From the NCBI GenBank assembly GCA_001430745.1, contig KQ482003.1, forward strand, positions 1,009,363-1,073,362: a stretch of 64,000 nt of DNA. The letters run 5' to 3'. The DNA comes from Auxenochlorella pyrenoidosa. Taxonomy: Eukaryota > Chlorophyta > Trebouxiophyceae > Chlorellales > Chlorellaceae. Positions within the stretch are counted from its first letter, which is position 1; each line of letters opens with the position of its first letter. The translations under genes were made by a program, and so were the position numbers. Shown here piece by piece: positions 24,801 to 35,242 of the stretch. The notes beneath the pieces were generated by a model, which did not search any database, had not been told where the DNA came from, and saw nothing but the letters and a program-made list of their open reading frames with translations.

Positions 24801-26762
24801 CCAGCTTGTAGCCCAGCTCTGTGATGGCCTCGGTGTACTGCAGGACGGGTATCGGGTCAAGGATTCACAAGAGAATACTGAAGAGGGTTGGGTGGTGTGG
24901 CCCAATAAATTGCAGGGCGTGAGGGTTTCGCCCCCTCTGAGCAGCAGCCGAAGCAGATGCCTCCCGCATCTTGGCAGCAGGACCATTGCCGTCGCAAATT
25001 TGCCCCTTTTCTTGCTCTGCCTACCACCACGACGCTCCCAGGCCCCACCTGGTCCTTGATGTCCAGGTTGTACAGCGCGTTGAGCAGGGAGCGGCCCATG
25101 AGGAACTCCATGGACAGGTAGTACACGCGCTTGGGGTCCATCTCCTTGATGTACGTCCTGCCGGGGAGAGGAGGAGGCACGGAGGCTTCAAGGCAGGCAA
25201 GGGCTGCCAGCACCGCGGCAAGTACACCAGGCCGGCACGCCAGGCAGAGCAGGCAGCAAGAGCAGCAGCTGGCAAACATGGGACAGCAGGCGAGGGCGCA
25301 CCCCTGCAGCCCTCCTGGCCAGCCGGCTGCGCGAGCGCGGCGGCTCCCCCGACTCACTGCGTGTCGTTCCACTCCTCGATCAGCCGGTCGCGCACCGAGT
25401 AGGCGGTGGCCATGTACGCCTCTAGGTCATCAAACTTGTAGCGGGAGCGGGCCATGGTGTACTCCACGTCTGCGCGCGGGGCAGCAGGGAAGAAGGTGTG
25501 GGCGGTTGCATGCAACAGCGTGGCGGCAGCATGCAGTGGCTGGCTGTGCGCATCAGTGGTTGCGGCCAGGGGGCCGTTGCATGTGGGCAGAGGCAGGTTG
25601 CAAGCGCCCCGAGGGCAGCACCTGCCCACCACTACAAAGCGCCGCATGCCCTTTCTGCTGCACTCACGGTTGACGATCGACTGCTGGATGGACAGCACGT
25701 CGTTCTTCACGTACGTGTCCATCAGCGTGTGCAGCAGCTCCTGGCGGTCCTCGCTGACGCCAGGCACCGACAGCTTGGGCCGGATGGCGGCGGCGGGCTT
25801 GGCAAAGGAGGCCAGGGTCACCTCGATGGCGTTCTTCATCGCCTCCAGGTCGCCCTCAGCCACCTGCGGTGATGTTGTCAGGATGCGTGGAGCTTGCTCG
25901 CGTGCCTCCACTGCCTGCTCGGCTTGCAGTCGGCCACAAGGACAACTGCCCTTTGCTGAAAGCAGGGCATTCTACCAGAAATGCCAGTGCGACCGCCCAC
26001 ACCAGCGCCCAGCAACCCTTGTCGACCAGCCCACGCTCACCTTGGTTCGCTCCATGGTGGTCACCCAAAAGGTGTCGCGGAAGGTGCCACCCTTGCCGCC
26101 AATCTCAGCACGCACCACATCCAGCCCCAGATCGGTGAAGGTGGAGGTCAGGCTGCTGAGCAGGCCTGCACGCGCGGGGGGAAGCAAGAAACAGCAGCTG
26201 GGTGCTGCGGTGCAGCTGGCTTGGTGGATTGACCGTGGTTTGGCCAGCTGCAGGGGCACCAGATGGGCCGTAAACATCGAGCACCTACTGCTGGGAGCCA
26301 AACCCTATGGGGTGGGCATTGCCAATCTGGCCGATCGGTATGTAAAGTCAGCGTGGCAGCCGTGCATCCAGCACCGCTTGGTGCCGCCAGCAAGCGTGCC
26401 TGCAGCGGCGGCGCGCCCAGCAACGCTTGCAGGCCTTGCAGGTGGCAGCACGCACCTGGGCGGTTGGCTCCGGCCACCTTGATGACGGTGGCAGCAGGAT
26501 CAGCCTCGTTGTCCATTGTCACGGCTGCTACCGCGCCGCCCGCCGAGTCCTGCGTGCTGGTGTTGCTGGACCGCTCCGCCTCGGCGACGGCAGCCACCAG
26601 CAGGCCGTGGCGGCGGGCTGCCGGAGCTGTGCGACATCCCGAGCGCCTGGCTGGCGCGCCCAGGCCGCAGCGCTGTCCGCTGGCAAGCCCTACTCCCGGC
26701 CGGCGACTGCCCTGACGCAGTGGTGCTGCCACCCCACCGGCAAGCGCCCGCTGCGCCTGCAT
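18937..26762 (-). CDS. PHO: Alpha-glucan (starch) phosphorylase with N-terminal ACT domain
   Basis: GT35 phosphorylase: glucan plus phosphate yields glucose-1-phosphate, with PLP cofactor. About 25 exons, about 1,000 residues. The start ATG (26760-26762) opens an Ala/Arg-rich N-terminus like a plastid transit peptide. Residues about 92-165, across exons 26762-26456, 26165-26041 and 25863 onward, form an ACT domain ([35 protein letters not shown]). The catalytic part follows: [96 protein letters not shown] and the PLP-lysine motif [20 protein letters not shown]. It ends [20 protein letters not shown]. The long insertion of plant plastidial Pho1 is absent. A 402-base gap removes a short segment, perhaps 10-25 residues, between GQFGWAD and DFHPLVDS. 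Two donors are GC (after 22526 and 19450). It faces the PFK gene across 309 bp. Confidence 0.95.
19549..19950. other. Assembly gap (402 N) in the phosphorylase gene
   Basis: The left flank is coding (DFHPLVDS, minus strand) and begins immediately at the gap edge. The right flank is GC-rich intron sequence below the donor after WAD. One small exon, or the start of one, is therefore hidden. Confidence 0.95.
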
Positions 26763-27071
26763 GCTGCTACCAAGAGCTGATACAGGCCAGCAGGCGAGGG
26801 GAAGGGGAGCTGGGAGAACGGCAGGTGGGGGAGGCCGTGTCGTTCCGGGGCCCTGTGCACTGATCGGCGCGCTTCACGGTGCTCAGGAAAGATACCGATT
26901 GCAGATCCGGCGGCCCGCAACTCGGCGGAGGACGTGCCATGCTGCGGTCTGCGTGATGCAACAGGAGGGTTTGGCAAAACTAGGGAATCCGCCACCGATC
27001 ACACCTGTAATCGCTGTATCACTGCTGTGGGACTCTGGAGTGCTTGTTGACCAGCCACACAGTGCCGGCGA
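26763..27071. promoter_or_regulatory. Short divergent promoter, starch phosphorylase / PFK
   Basis: 309 bp between the two start codons, transcribed in opposite directions. Both promoters and both 5' UTRs must fit here, so shared control is plausible. No specific binding site was identified. Confidence 0.6.
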
Positions 27072-30000
27072 ATGGCAGCAGCCCTGTTAGTCGCGGCCCC
27101 TCTGGGTCCAGCAGCCCTGCCCATTGCAAGCCGCCGGACTGGAGCGAACCTGCTGCAGAGCGCTCACGCGCCCAAGGTGATCTGCGGGGCCCTGCGCACT
27201 CAGCCTTGTGAAATTAAGCTCCTTTGTGCGCAGGTGCGCGCAGGACCCGGTCATAAGATGAATGCATGGCGCCGCCCCCACCGCCCCCAGCACCCCTGCT
27301 CTACCCGCCCTTGCTGTTCCCATGCGCCCGAGCTTTCCCTGCAGCGCACAGCCCGCTCCCCAGTTACCATCGCTGCCTCCAACGCTGGCGCCGACTTTGC
27401 AGTGACCAACTTTCAGGTGTGCGCTGCGAGGGCAATCGTCAAGCCACGTTGCTGCGTGGCTGTTTGCATGCCCCTGCACGATCCCCGCCCTTCTGCTGGG
27501 TGCGCTCATGCCTTTCTTGCAAACCCTTAGTGGCAGGTGGAAACGCCGGATGCCTCGGACGAGGTGCTCGAGTGCCCAACGCTGCGCCAGCTGCTGCGGC
27601 CTCGGCCAAGCCCATTTGTGGTGAGCGTGGCAAACAGTGTCTTGCCGCCCGGGTGCAAGGGCAGTGCTGCTTCACCACCTCTGTTCCCGTGCCACCCGGT
27701 TTGCTCAGTGCGTGGCGTACACCTGACCTGTCTCTCTCTCTCCTGCTCCTCACCACCCGTCCCGGCCAGGTGAACAACAACTTTGGCGGCGGCTTTGTGT
27801 CCGACGAGGACCGCGTGGCGCTCTCCGCCATCAAGTTTGCTTCGGGCGAGAGCGCAGGCGCCAAGTGCATCAGCAGCGACGACGGCAACGGCGACCGCTG
27901 GCTGGAGGCCAGCATGGAGCAGCTGTGCGTGCCGCTGCCCCCCTGGGGGCTGCGTGCCGGGGCGCGCGAGACCATCTGGTTCAACCCGGCAGAGGTCAAC
28001 GCAGCCAGTGAGTGTGCCAATGGGCGGTGGTGCGGGCTGGATTAAATTACAGCGCTGAAGGCTTCCGACTGCGGCCACACTGCTTGTTTGCCTGCCAGGC
28101 AGCAGCCTGCACATGTCCACAGCAAGCAAGATGCTCATGCCATCACAACTGCCTATGCCATCACAACTGCCTGCCGCGCTGCCTACCTGCAGTTGTGACG
28201 TGCGGCGGGCTGTGCCCAGGCCTGAATGATGTGGTGCAGGGCCTCGTGTCCAAGCTCACAGACTATGGCGTGCCTGAGGGACACATCCTGGGCATCCGGT
28301 GAGCGCATGGGAAGGGAAAGTCCACTGGAAACTGCTCGGGAGTATGCGCAGCTTTGGTGCGCAGCTATCCACCAGAAGCAGAGCCCAGCTGCCCCCCACC
28401 CCCTTACTTTCCTGCTCAAGTGCTGCTCTTGCTGCCTGGCCCTGCCCTTCGATCTGCGCCCCTTGCAGGTATGGCTTCCGCGGCTTTTACGACCGCAAGG
28501 CCAAGCCCATTGTGCTGACCAAGAAGAGTGTGGAGGGCATCCAGCTGGAGGGAGGCACCATGCTGGGCACAAGCCGCGGCGGCGCCGATCTGAGGCAAGG
28601 ACGGGGGCAGCACCCGGGCAGCACCCGGGCACACGGTGGGAACGTTTGCTGGGCAGGCAGGAGCTGTGCTGCGGTGTCCTCCTCCCGCTGCTAAGCCATA
28701 GGGAATCAATCTTCTTGTAGGGCAACGGGCACGACTCTCCGAGCTGTGCACAACGGCGCTGCTGACTTGAGGTCGCTGCCCCCCTTGCCCGCCTGCCTGG
28801 CCTGCAGGCAGATAGTGAAGCAGATAGATCTGTGGGGGATTGACATGGTGTTTGTGGTGGGCGGCAACGGCGGCAACGCAGGGGCGGCGGCCATCCAGGA
28901 GGAGCTGGAGAAGAACAACATCATCTGCAGGTGGGGTCGGAGTGGCAGAGGCAGGGCAGAGGCAGGACAAAGGCGGCACTTGCCTCCAATCAGCCAGGCC
29001 CATTGAGCTCGGGACAGGAGCGGAAAACTTGCTAGGCCAGCAAGGATCTTCTGCTCCCTTTCTTTGCAGCGTGGTGGGTGTTCCCAAGTCAATAGACAAC
29101 GACATCCTGCTCATCGACAAGACCTTTGGGTGAGGCAGGCTGCTACTACCTGGCACAGGAGTGCTTTGCTGGGGTGGCACAGCCGACATCAGTCGTGCTC
29201 ACAGCAAGCATAGGCACACACTGCAATCAAACCGATTCACTGGCCCTCCCCCGCGCCTCCCGCACCCACACCCGCAGCTTTGACACGGCGGTGGAAGAGG
29301 CGCAGCGTGCCCTGCTGGCGGCCAAGGTGGAGGCCAGCAGCGCGTACCGCGGCATCGGGCTGGTCAAGCTCATGGGCCGGCAGTCGGGCTTCATCGCCAT
29401 GCAGGCCTCCATGGCGTCTGGCGTGGTGGACATTGTGAGCTGGGTTTGGTGCGCTCTGTGGACAGGGGTGTACAGACTGCTATGCAAGGCCGAGGATGGC
29501 CTGAGCAGCAGGTGGCTGGCGTGGCGTGCAGGCCTGCAGGGTGCAAGCATGCAGTCGGTGCTGCCTGAAGTCTTGTTCTTGGCTTGTGGCCTTCGCCCGC
29601 AATGCAGTCAGCCAGCCGACCGGGCCTCCCTTCATGCTGCCTGCACTCCCCTGCAGTGTCTCATCCCAGAGGTGCCCTTCAAACTGGCTGGCGAGACTGG
29701 CATGCTGGCCTACTTGGAGAAAGTGCTCAATGACAAGGGGCACGCGGTGGTGTGCGTCGCTGAGGGGGCGGGCCAGGTGTGCGGTCGACGTGCTGCGCTC
29801 GAGGGCCTCTGCGTTTGGGGCAGCGCAAAGAGTGTTCAGGCAGGTTGGCGTGGCGCCGTGCAAACAAGCGTGCAGATCAGAATGGGCAGGGCAAGCTGAG
29901 CACCGGGCCGCGGCAAGGTGTGCAGCTGAGAGCTCCCTCATGGTGATGGTGTGGGGTGTCCATTGTCAGCAAGGTTTGATACTGCCTTAAGCAGCAGCAG

Positions 30001-30994
30001 CTCCCTGTCATCCTCTGCAGGACATCCTGGGAGCAGAGGAGGACCGCAGGTGCGACGCAAGCGGCAACCCCATCCTGAAGGACGTGGGCCCGTGGCTCAA
30101 GTCGGAAATCAAGAAGTACTTCAAGGATGCAGACGTCAAGTATATCGACCCCTCGTGAGCTGCGAGCTGATGGATCAGGGGAGGGAATGGGAGCTCCCAT
30201 TCCCGAGTGGGGCCCCCTCGTGTCGCAGCCAGGCAGAACTTGCCTGTTTGTTTTTGCTGTCCTCAACCTGGCGCATCATTTCCTGCTGGATGTGCACTGC
30301 CCTTGACTGCCCATCGCTTCCCCGCGAGCAAGGAAAGACCGCGCGGACTGCAAGCTGTCACATGCATCATCCTGCCATCTGCTGAACAGCTGCACTCTTG
30401 ACCCGCCCCTCCATTGCGCAGCTACCTGATCCGCTCCATCCCCACCATCAGCGGCGACCGCATCTACTGCAAGGTGCTGGCGCACAACGCGGTGCACGCC
30501 GCCTTTGCCGGCTACACGGGGGTCACCATGGGGCTGGTCAACACGCACGTGAGCCGGGGCGGCCCGGGTGACTTGCCGGCTTGCCTGCCTGCTTGCTGGC
30601 CTGCTTGCCTGCTTCCCGCCTGCCAGCAGTAAGTATGAGCCTGCACTCTTGGATTATTGCACCAAACTCTGAGGCCCTCCCTCCTTTGCCTGCACCCCAC
30701 TGCAGTACTGCTACCTGCCCATTCGCACGGTGATCCAGGCGCCGCGGCGGGTGGACCCCCGCGGCAAGACCTGGAACCGCCTTAGGTGGGCTGAGTGCTG
30801 CCTTGCTTGTCATGCACCTCCTCAGCACGGAGCCTGTTGCCCACTCACCATGCATGTTGCATGCGGCTCTGCTCCACTCAGCGGCGTGCACCTGTACCTC
30901 TCCTTTGTTCCCAGCAACTTTGCTTTCCCCAGCAGCTTTGCTTTCTTCCTTCAATCCCCGCAGGGTCAGCATCGGCCAGCCTAACTTTGTGTGA
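27072..30994 (+). CDS. PFK: 6-phosphofructokinase, plant plastid type
   Basis: ATP-dependent PFK (fructose-6-phosphate to fructose-1,6-bisphosphate). Fourteen exons (27072-27176, 27234-27416, 27531-27620, 27770-28007, 28193-28298, 28469-28594, 28808-28930, 29070-29129, 29278-29434, 29657-29776, 30021-30154, 30422-30548, 30706-30785, 30964-30994) give exactly 559 residues. The first 85 or so residues are Ala/Arg/Ser-rich and fit a plastid transit peptide. Motifs: VTCGGLCPGLNDVV (substrate loop), VVGGNGGNAGA (ATP loop), GVPKSIDNDI (catalytic Asp), DKTFGFDTAVEEAQRA, LMGRQSGFIAMQASMASG, CLIPEVPF, VAEGAGQ. The C-terminus (NTHYCYLPI; SIGQPNFV) resembles, from memory, the plastidial AtPFK4/5 subgroup more than the cytosolic forms. 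GGNG in place of GGDG also fits that subgroup. The donor after 28594 is GC. It converges with SF3B5. Confidence 0.95.
28137..28172 (+). repeat. Two tandem copies of an 18-bp unit in a PFK intron
   Basis: The unit ATGCCATCACAACTGCCT occurs twice without change or spacing, in the intron just before the exon that starts at 28193. It may shape the branch-point region of that intron. Confidence 0.9.
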
Positions 30995-31589
30995 CATGTG
31001 ACACTGCTCCACCTGCCTGCACGGAGGCTAGCAGGGCAACGCGCACGTTAGGGCGAGGCATGCCTGCGCAGGTGTGCGCGGGCTTTATTGTAGCCCCAAG
31101 ATTTCCTGCTGAATGCCTCCCTTATGGAACTTCCTCACAAGTCACTATCTTTGTGCGCCTACTTCGGCCCATGCCCATAGCTACAAGAGTGCAGCAACGC
31201 GCAGCCCTAGCCTGTACTCTACGCCTTCCCATTCATTTTGTACTTGCGACTTCATTGGGGCTCCTTTTGCATGCCCAGGCTCGGCCCCACCTACACTGTT
31301 TGTGACGCTGAGGCAGCCAATGTCTGCCAGCAATCTGCCTGCTTGACCCCCTCCTGCTCCCTCTGCTTGCGATGTTAGCTCCCTCTGCTTGTGCGGCAAC
31401 CCTTCGCTGCGTGTGACATTCGCTGGCACTATGAACGTGTATGCAACTTTTGAACACCATGAGCATGGGGGCAGAGGAGCAGTCGAGGAAGTTGAGCAGC
31501 AAAGGGCGAAACAGTTTGGTCAGGTTGGCAGTCAGCAGAGATACAGGGAGACAGGCGGCTGAGGACGGGCGTGCACAGCAGCAGTTCCT
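30995..31589. other. Intergenic between convergent PFK and SF3B5
   Basis: 595 bp holding both 3' UTRs. I found no exact TGTAA on either strand (only TGTAG and TGTAC variants), and no coding exon or RNA gene. Confidence 0.4.
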
Positions 31590-32244
31590 TCAAGCCTCAT
31601 CCTCCTTCTCCGGCGGCAGGCCACAGGGCAGCAGCATGTTCTGCAGGTGGTGAAAGGGAGGCACGCGGTACTGTGGAGGCAGCAAGTATGCGATTGGGGG
31701 TGCGGAAAGAGCAGCACAAATCCTGCACACCCCTCTCTACCTCTCCACGGTGCAGCGGTGTTCCTTGCAGGAAGGGGGCGAACTGTGCCCGGCTGAGGGC
31801 CCCACGCGCACCAGCCCCGCACCTGCAGGAAGTTGTACTTGATGCGGCCCATCGACTCGTTCTCCGCGACGGCGTGGTACGCAGTCAGCGATTGGTGGCC
31901 GATGAAGGAGGCGTACGTGTCGCGCTTGATGTTCAGGTTCCACTCAAAGCGGTTGATGTCCGGGTGCCCCGTGCCCACGTACTTTGACTGCAAACATCGG
32001 GGGGGTTGGGCGGCATGCGCGGTCATCGACCAGGAAGGGCGCGCCAACTGCTGCTTAATGCAGTCGCCTCCCATGATGAATGCAACAAGCGCAGCATAGC
32101 ATCGTGAGTGCGATGCTAAGCTTGGCTTGGCTCCAACCCCCGCCCCCGCCCCTCCCCCCAGCATCCACCGGTGTGGAGGCTCATGCTCACCTGCAGGTGC
32201 TCTAGCTGCGCATTGATGTTGAAGCGGTCCGAGAGAGTCGCCAT
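31590..32244 (-). CDS. SF3B5: Splicing factor 3B subunit 5 (SF3b10)
   Basis: Smallest subunit of the SF3b complex of U2 snRNP, which helps hold the branch point in the spliceosome. Three exons (32244-32191, 31987-31823, 31640-31590) give exactly 89 residues; the family is usually 86-87. Nearly the whole product matches: DRFNINAQLEHLQ, SKYVGTGHPDINRFEW, then YASFIGHQSL, AVAENESMGRIKYNFLQ and MLLPCGLPPEKEDEA. The start ATG (32242-32244) puts DRFNI at residue 6, close to the animal and plant proteins. Confidence 0.97.
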
Positions 32245-33243
32245 GGGGCCGCTGCTGTTGTTCAAGGGCAGCCGCTAATAAATTGTGAATGCCGACTCCC
32301 TGCAAGGGAGAGGCGGCGGCGGTAGCGGCGGAGGCGGCTCGTGCGAATGGTTACCAGCACGCAAGCAGCAGACCGTCTCGCGCAAGATGCCGCCCTGCAG
32401 AGCTGAAATGGCTCGACTCTGACGCTTCTCGGCTTCGGATGGTGTTTCCCTCTGCACGCTACGCCCTAGTTGCTGCAGGCTCCCTCCAAAGAGCGCCAGA
32501 AATCGCGAAAGCACACTCGCTTACCTGCGGGTGCAGAAAGCGCGATGGGAGACGGGTTCTGCGTATGGACGCCCGGGCCTGCGTGGAGCGCTCTGTGTAG
32601 TGCAGATCGTCAAGTCTGATTGGTTGAGCATCTGCGGTAAGCCCAAGATGGCCCCGCCCGGCGCCGCAGCGGCGGCAGCGGCACAGCGCAGGAGCAGGCT
32701 CGGTGCCAAACTCACATGGCTCTCTGTTGTAGGCTTGTTCTGACTGAACCTACTGTCTGCATGGCTAGTACCTGCTGGATCTAGTCTCACGGTCATGCTA
32801 TGCACCACTTGAGCGCAACCTGCGGCCTGAAGGCATGCCAAGCGTCCTTCGCACCCGGGTAAACAGAGCGCGGCCATGATGGAACTTAGGGGGCAGTGCG
32901 TAAACGCCAACGGGATCGTCGAAGAAGTTACTATGGAACTGCGAAAACAGCAGGGTGGTGGGTCGATTGTGTTTGCACCCAGGAGCGTGTGCGCCAACCA
33001 TGACAAATAACTTCCAGGCGGAGCACAGGACACACAAGCACCAAGCCAGGATTGGACCCCAATACAAGTAGAGGAAAAGGGGAAGAGGATTGAGGCAATT
33101 CAGAAGTTGGTCTGCTTGCATCCACAGCAACCTCGCATTGCGGGGATCGGGGCCATGGGCGACAGCAAAGCCAATGATGCATGCCCTGACCTCCAATGGG
33201 GGCACTGGCAACAGCAGTTGCTGGCCTCAGGGCACAGTGGGCA
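32245..33243. other. Intergenic: SF3B5 promoter and secreted-protein 3' flank
   Basis: About 1.0 kb. A possible CCAAT-type motif (GATTGG on the plus strand, near 32620) lies upstream of SF3B5. A small plus-strand ORF (32531-32743) was considered but lacks support. Nothing else was recognised. Confidence 0.35.
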
Positions 33244-34413
33244 TCAGCGCATCAAGTCTGCAGCCAGGGAAGGATTCGATGTGTGACGTACAGTGCTGTA
33301 CGTGCTCACATCCTGCCACATCGCTAGCACTGGGAAGCGTTTTTCCGTCGAGCTGCAGGCAAGTGTGGACAGGGCGCCCCTACAATGTTTTCCCAGGCCT
33401 GCGCGCATCCCTGAGGCTGCCATGCGCGTGCGCCTCACCAGCGCTGTGCAGCACTTGCAGGCGGCATAGCAGCCCCGGCACTTCTTGGTCTTGGGCGTGC
33501 AAGTGTTGTAGTACGCCGTGATTGAGGGGCCAGAAGCATAGATGGAGCAGTTGCCACCGGGGCCGCACATCACCTGCAGGGACCAAAGTGAGGCACGGCC
33601 GACGGACAGTCGAGTAGGGTACGCAGGCATTGCCACGGTGCTGCTGACAGGGGGCGCTGGGTTGCGATGCCCACCCTGCTCTGAAACAAGCCCTCACAAT
33701 GTAGGACCCGGTCGGGGCCTTGAGCACCGCCTGGACGCCTGCCGAGTTGGGTGCGCCACAGCCGCCAATCTCCACGACCTGGCGGGGGCATGGCGCAGGC
33801 AGTGGAATCGAGCACATGGAAACCAGTGCCTGCAGTGAGCTGTGTGACTCTGCTGCACAGCGACCGTGACGCGCAACCCGTGACCCTGCCCAGCCGGCCT
33901 CCAGCACAGCACAGTGCACTGCAAGGCAATGCAATGTGAGATTACATCCGCAAAGTGCAGGCATGCGCACAAAGCAGCTCCAGCTCACAGTGAACAGGTC
34001 CTTGACGTCGGGCAGGCCAGGCGTCTGTATGGTGGCATCGAACCGGGTGGCAGTGCCGTAGCGCACCAGCGACTTGCACACCTGCAGGGAGGGCAGCGCT
34101 CTGCACTGGTGCAGCTCAGCCGGCCTGGGTTGCTGGCCGGCATGCCCTAGCAGAAGCACCCGCACCTCGCCTGGGCCACGCATAGCCATGCTACCTCCCA
34201 CCAAAGGCACGCCGCGCCCACCGTTGTCATGAAGGCACCGGAGGTGGTGCCGGTGAACATCCCGACGGTCTTGCCGTTGATCGGGACTGACGTGAAGCCC
34301 GTGACGCCGCTGGTGGGCGCTGACAGCGGGACAGTGACCTTGATCGTCTTCACGGCGGCGGCGCAGCCGTGCAGCAGCAAAGCCAGCATCAGGAGACTGA
34401 GGGCGGCCTTCAT
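33244..34413 (-). CDS. Small secreted Cys-rich protein, unknown function
   Basis: No family recognised. The start ATG (34411-34413) opens a textbook signal peptide (MKAALSLLMLALLLHGCAAA). Four exons (34413-34222, 34081-33989, 33778-33698, 33573-33244) sum to 231 residues in frame. The mature part is Thr/Gly/Val-rich, with FTGTTSGAF, GLPDVKDLF and LKAPTGSYIVMCGPGGNC, which suggests a compact beta-rich ectodomain. It then has a Cys cluster NTCTPKTKKCRGCYAACKCC. A GTGAGG directly after the cluster could be another donor, so the last 60 or so basic residues are uncertain. Likely cell wall or extracellular, but this is inference from the signal peptide only. Confidence 0.6.
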
Positions 34414-35242
34414 GGTGGGGGGGGCCTGCAGGGGATGCATGTGGCAGGAACATAGCGGGCGATTAGGACCCCACGTGCAGGATGGAAGCATTGGCGGCAC
34501 CGCTTGCTCTTGCAAGGCGGGCCTGTAACTCTCTCTTTATTTCACCACCTGATTGCCACTGCACGCCGGAACCGTCCTACTTGCGCTACATAGACAAATT
34601 CTGTGTGCAGGGTGAAACCAAGCAGTGCAGTTGCTGCTACTGCCACTGCCGCTGCCGCTGCCGTCCCTCCTGTACTCTGCCTTCAGCGCCTTTCCAAGAT
34701 CCGTGCCCACCTCCGATCAGCACTTGGGGCAAGCTTGGGGGCTCTCGTAGTAAAAAACTTGCCTGTGAGGGCGCAAACCATCTCTCATACCGTGTTGCCC
34801 CATGCTGTGTGGCCCTGTGTGAACCGGTGTGTGTGTGTGCGATTTCGCAGTGCGAACATCATTCTTCGACATCATTTGGGCCCGATTCGATGCAGGTTGC
34901 TCGGGGAGAACAAGAAACGCTGCTCGTCCGGCGGCCGCGTCCACGGCTTGCTCTTTGCTCTCGGGCCTGACCCGCTGTAAGAGTGTTTATTGGCTGGGTA
35001 TAGATGGGCATGTCACCTATGTAACCATCTCCAAGGGCAGTTGCTGCTCTGCCGTGCGCCAGTGCCCGCTGGCTCTGGCGTCAATCGGGTGGGCTGTATG
35101 GATGGACTCTCTGCTTCAGGGTGCTTAGCTTGTTCTTGCACACGCCACAAAAGGAAGCAACAGTGCGGGCGCACACCGAGGGTGCTTGGCAAGTCGGCAG
35201 GGGCCCTAGGCAGGACGCGAGAGCATGGGGCCTGCCCGCCTG
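34414..35242. other. Intergenic upstream of the secreted-protein gene
   Basis: 829 bp containing the NUP136-like 3' flank and the promoter of the secreted protein. It has short CTGC-rich runs (34630-34670) but no recognisable exon or RNA. Confidence 0.35.

Noticed and set aside
28137..28172. CRISPR-like or attachment-site repeat
   Set aside because: Only two direct 18-bp copies without spacers, inside a eukaryotic intron.
32531..32743. Possible small plus-strand gene upstream of SF3B5
   Set aside because: No ATG-based support, Ala run only, no homology; it lies where the SF3B5 promoter is expected.
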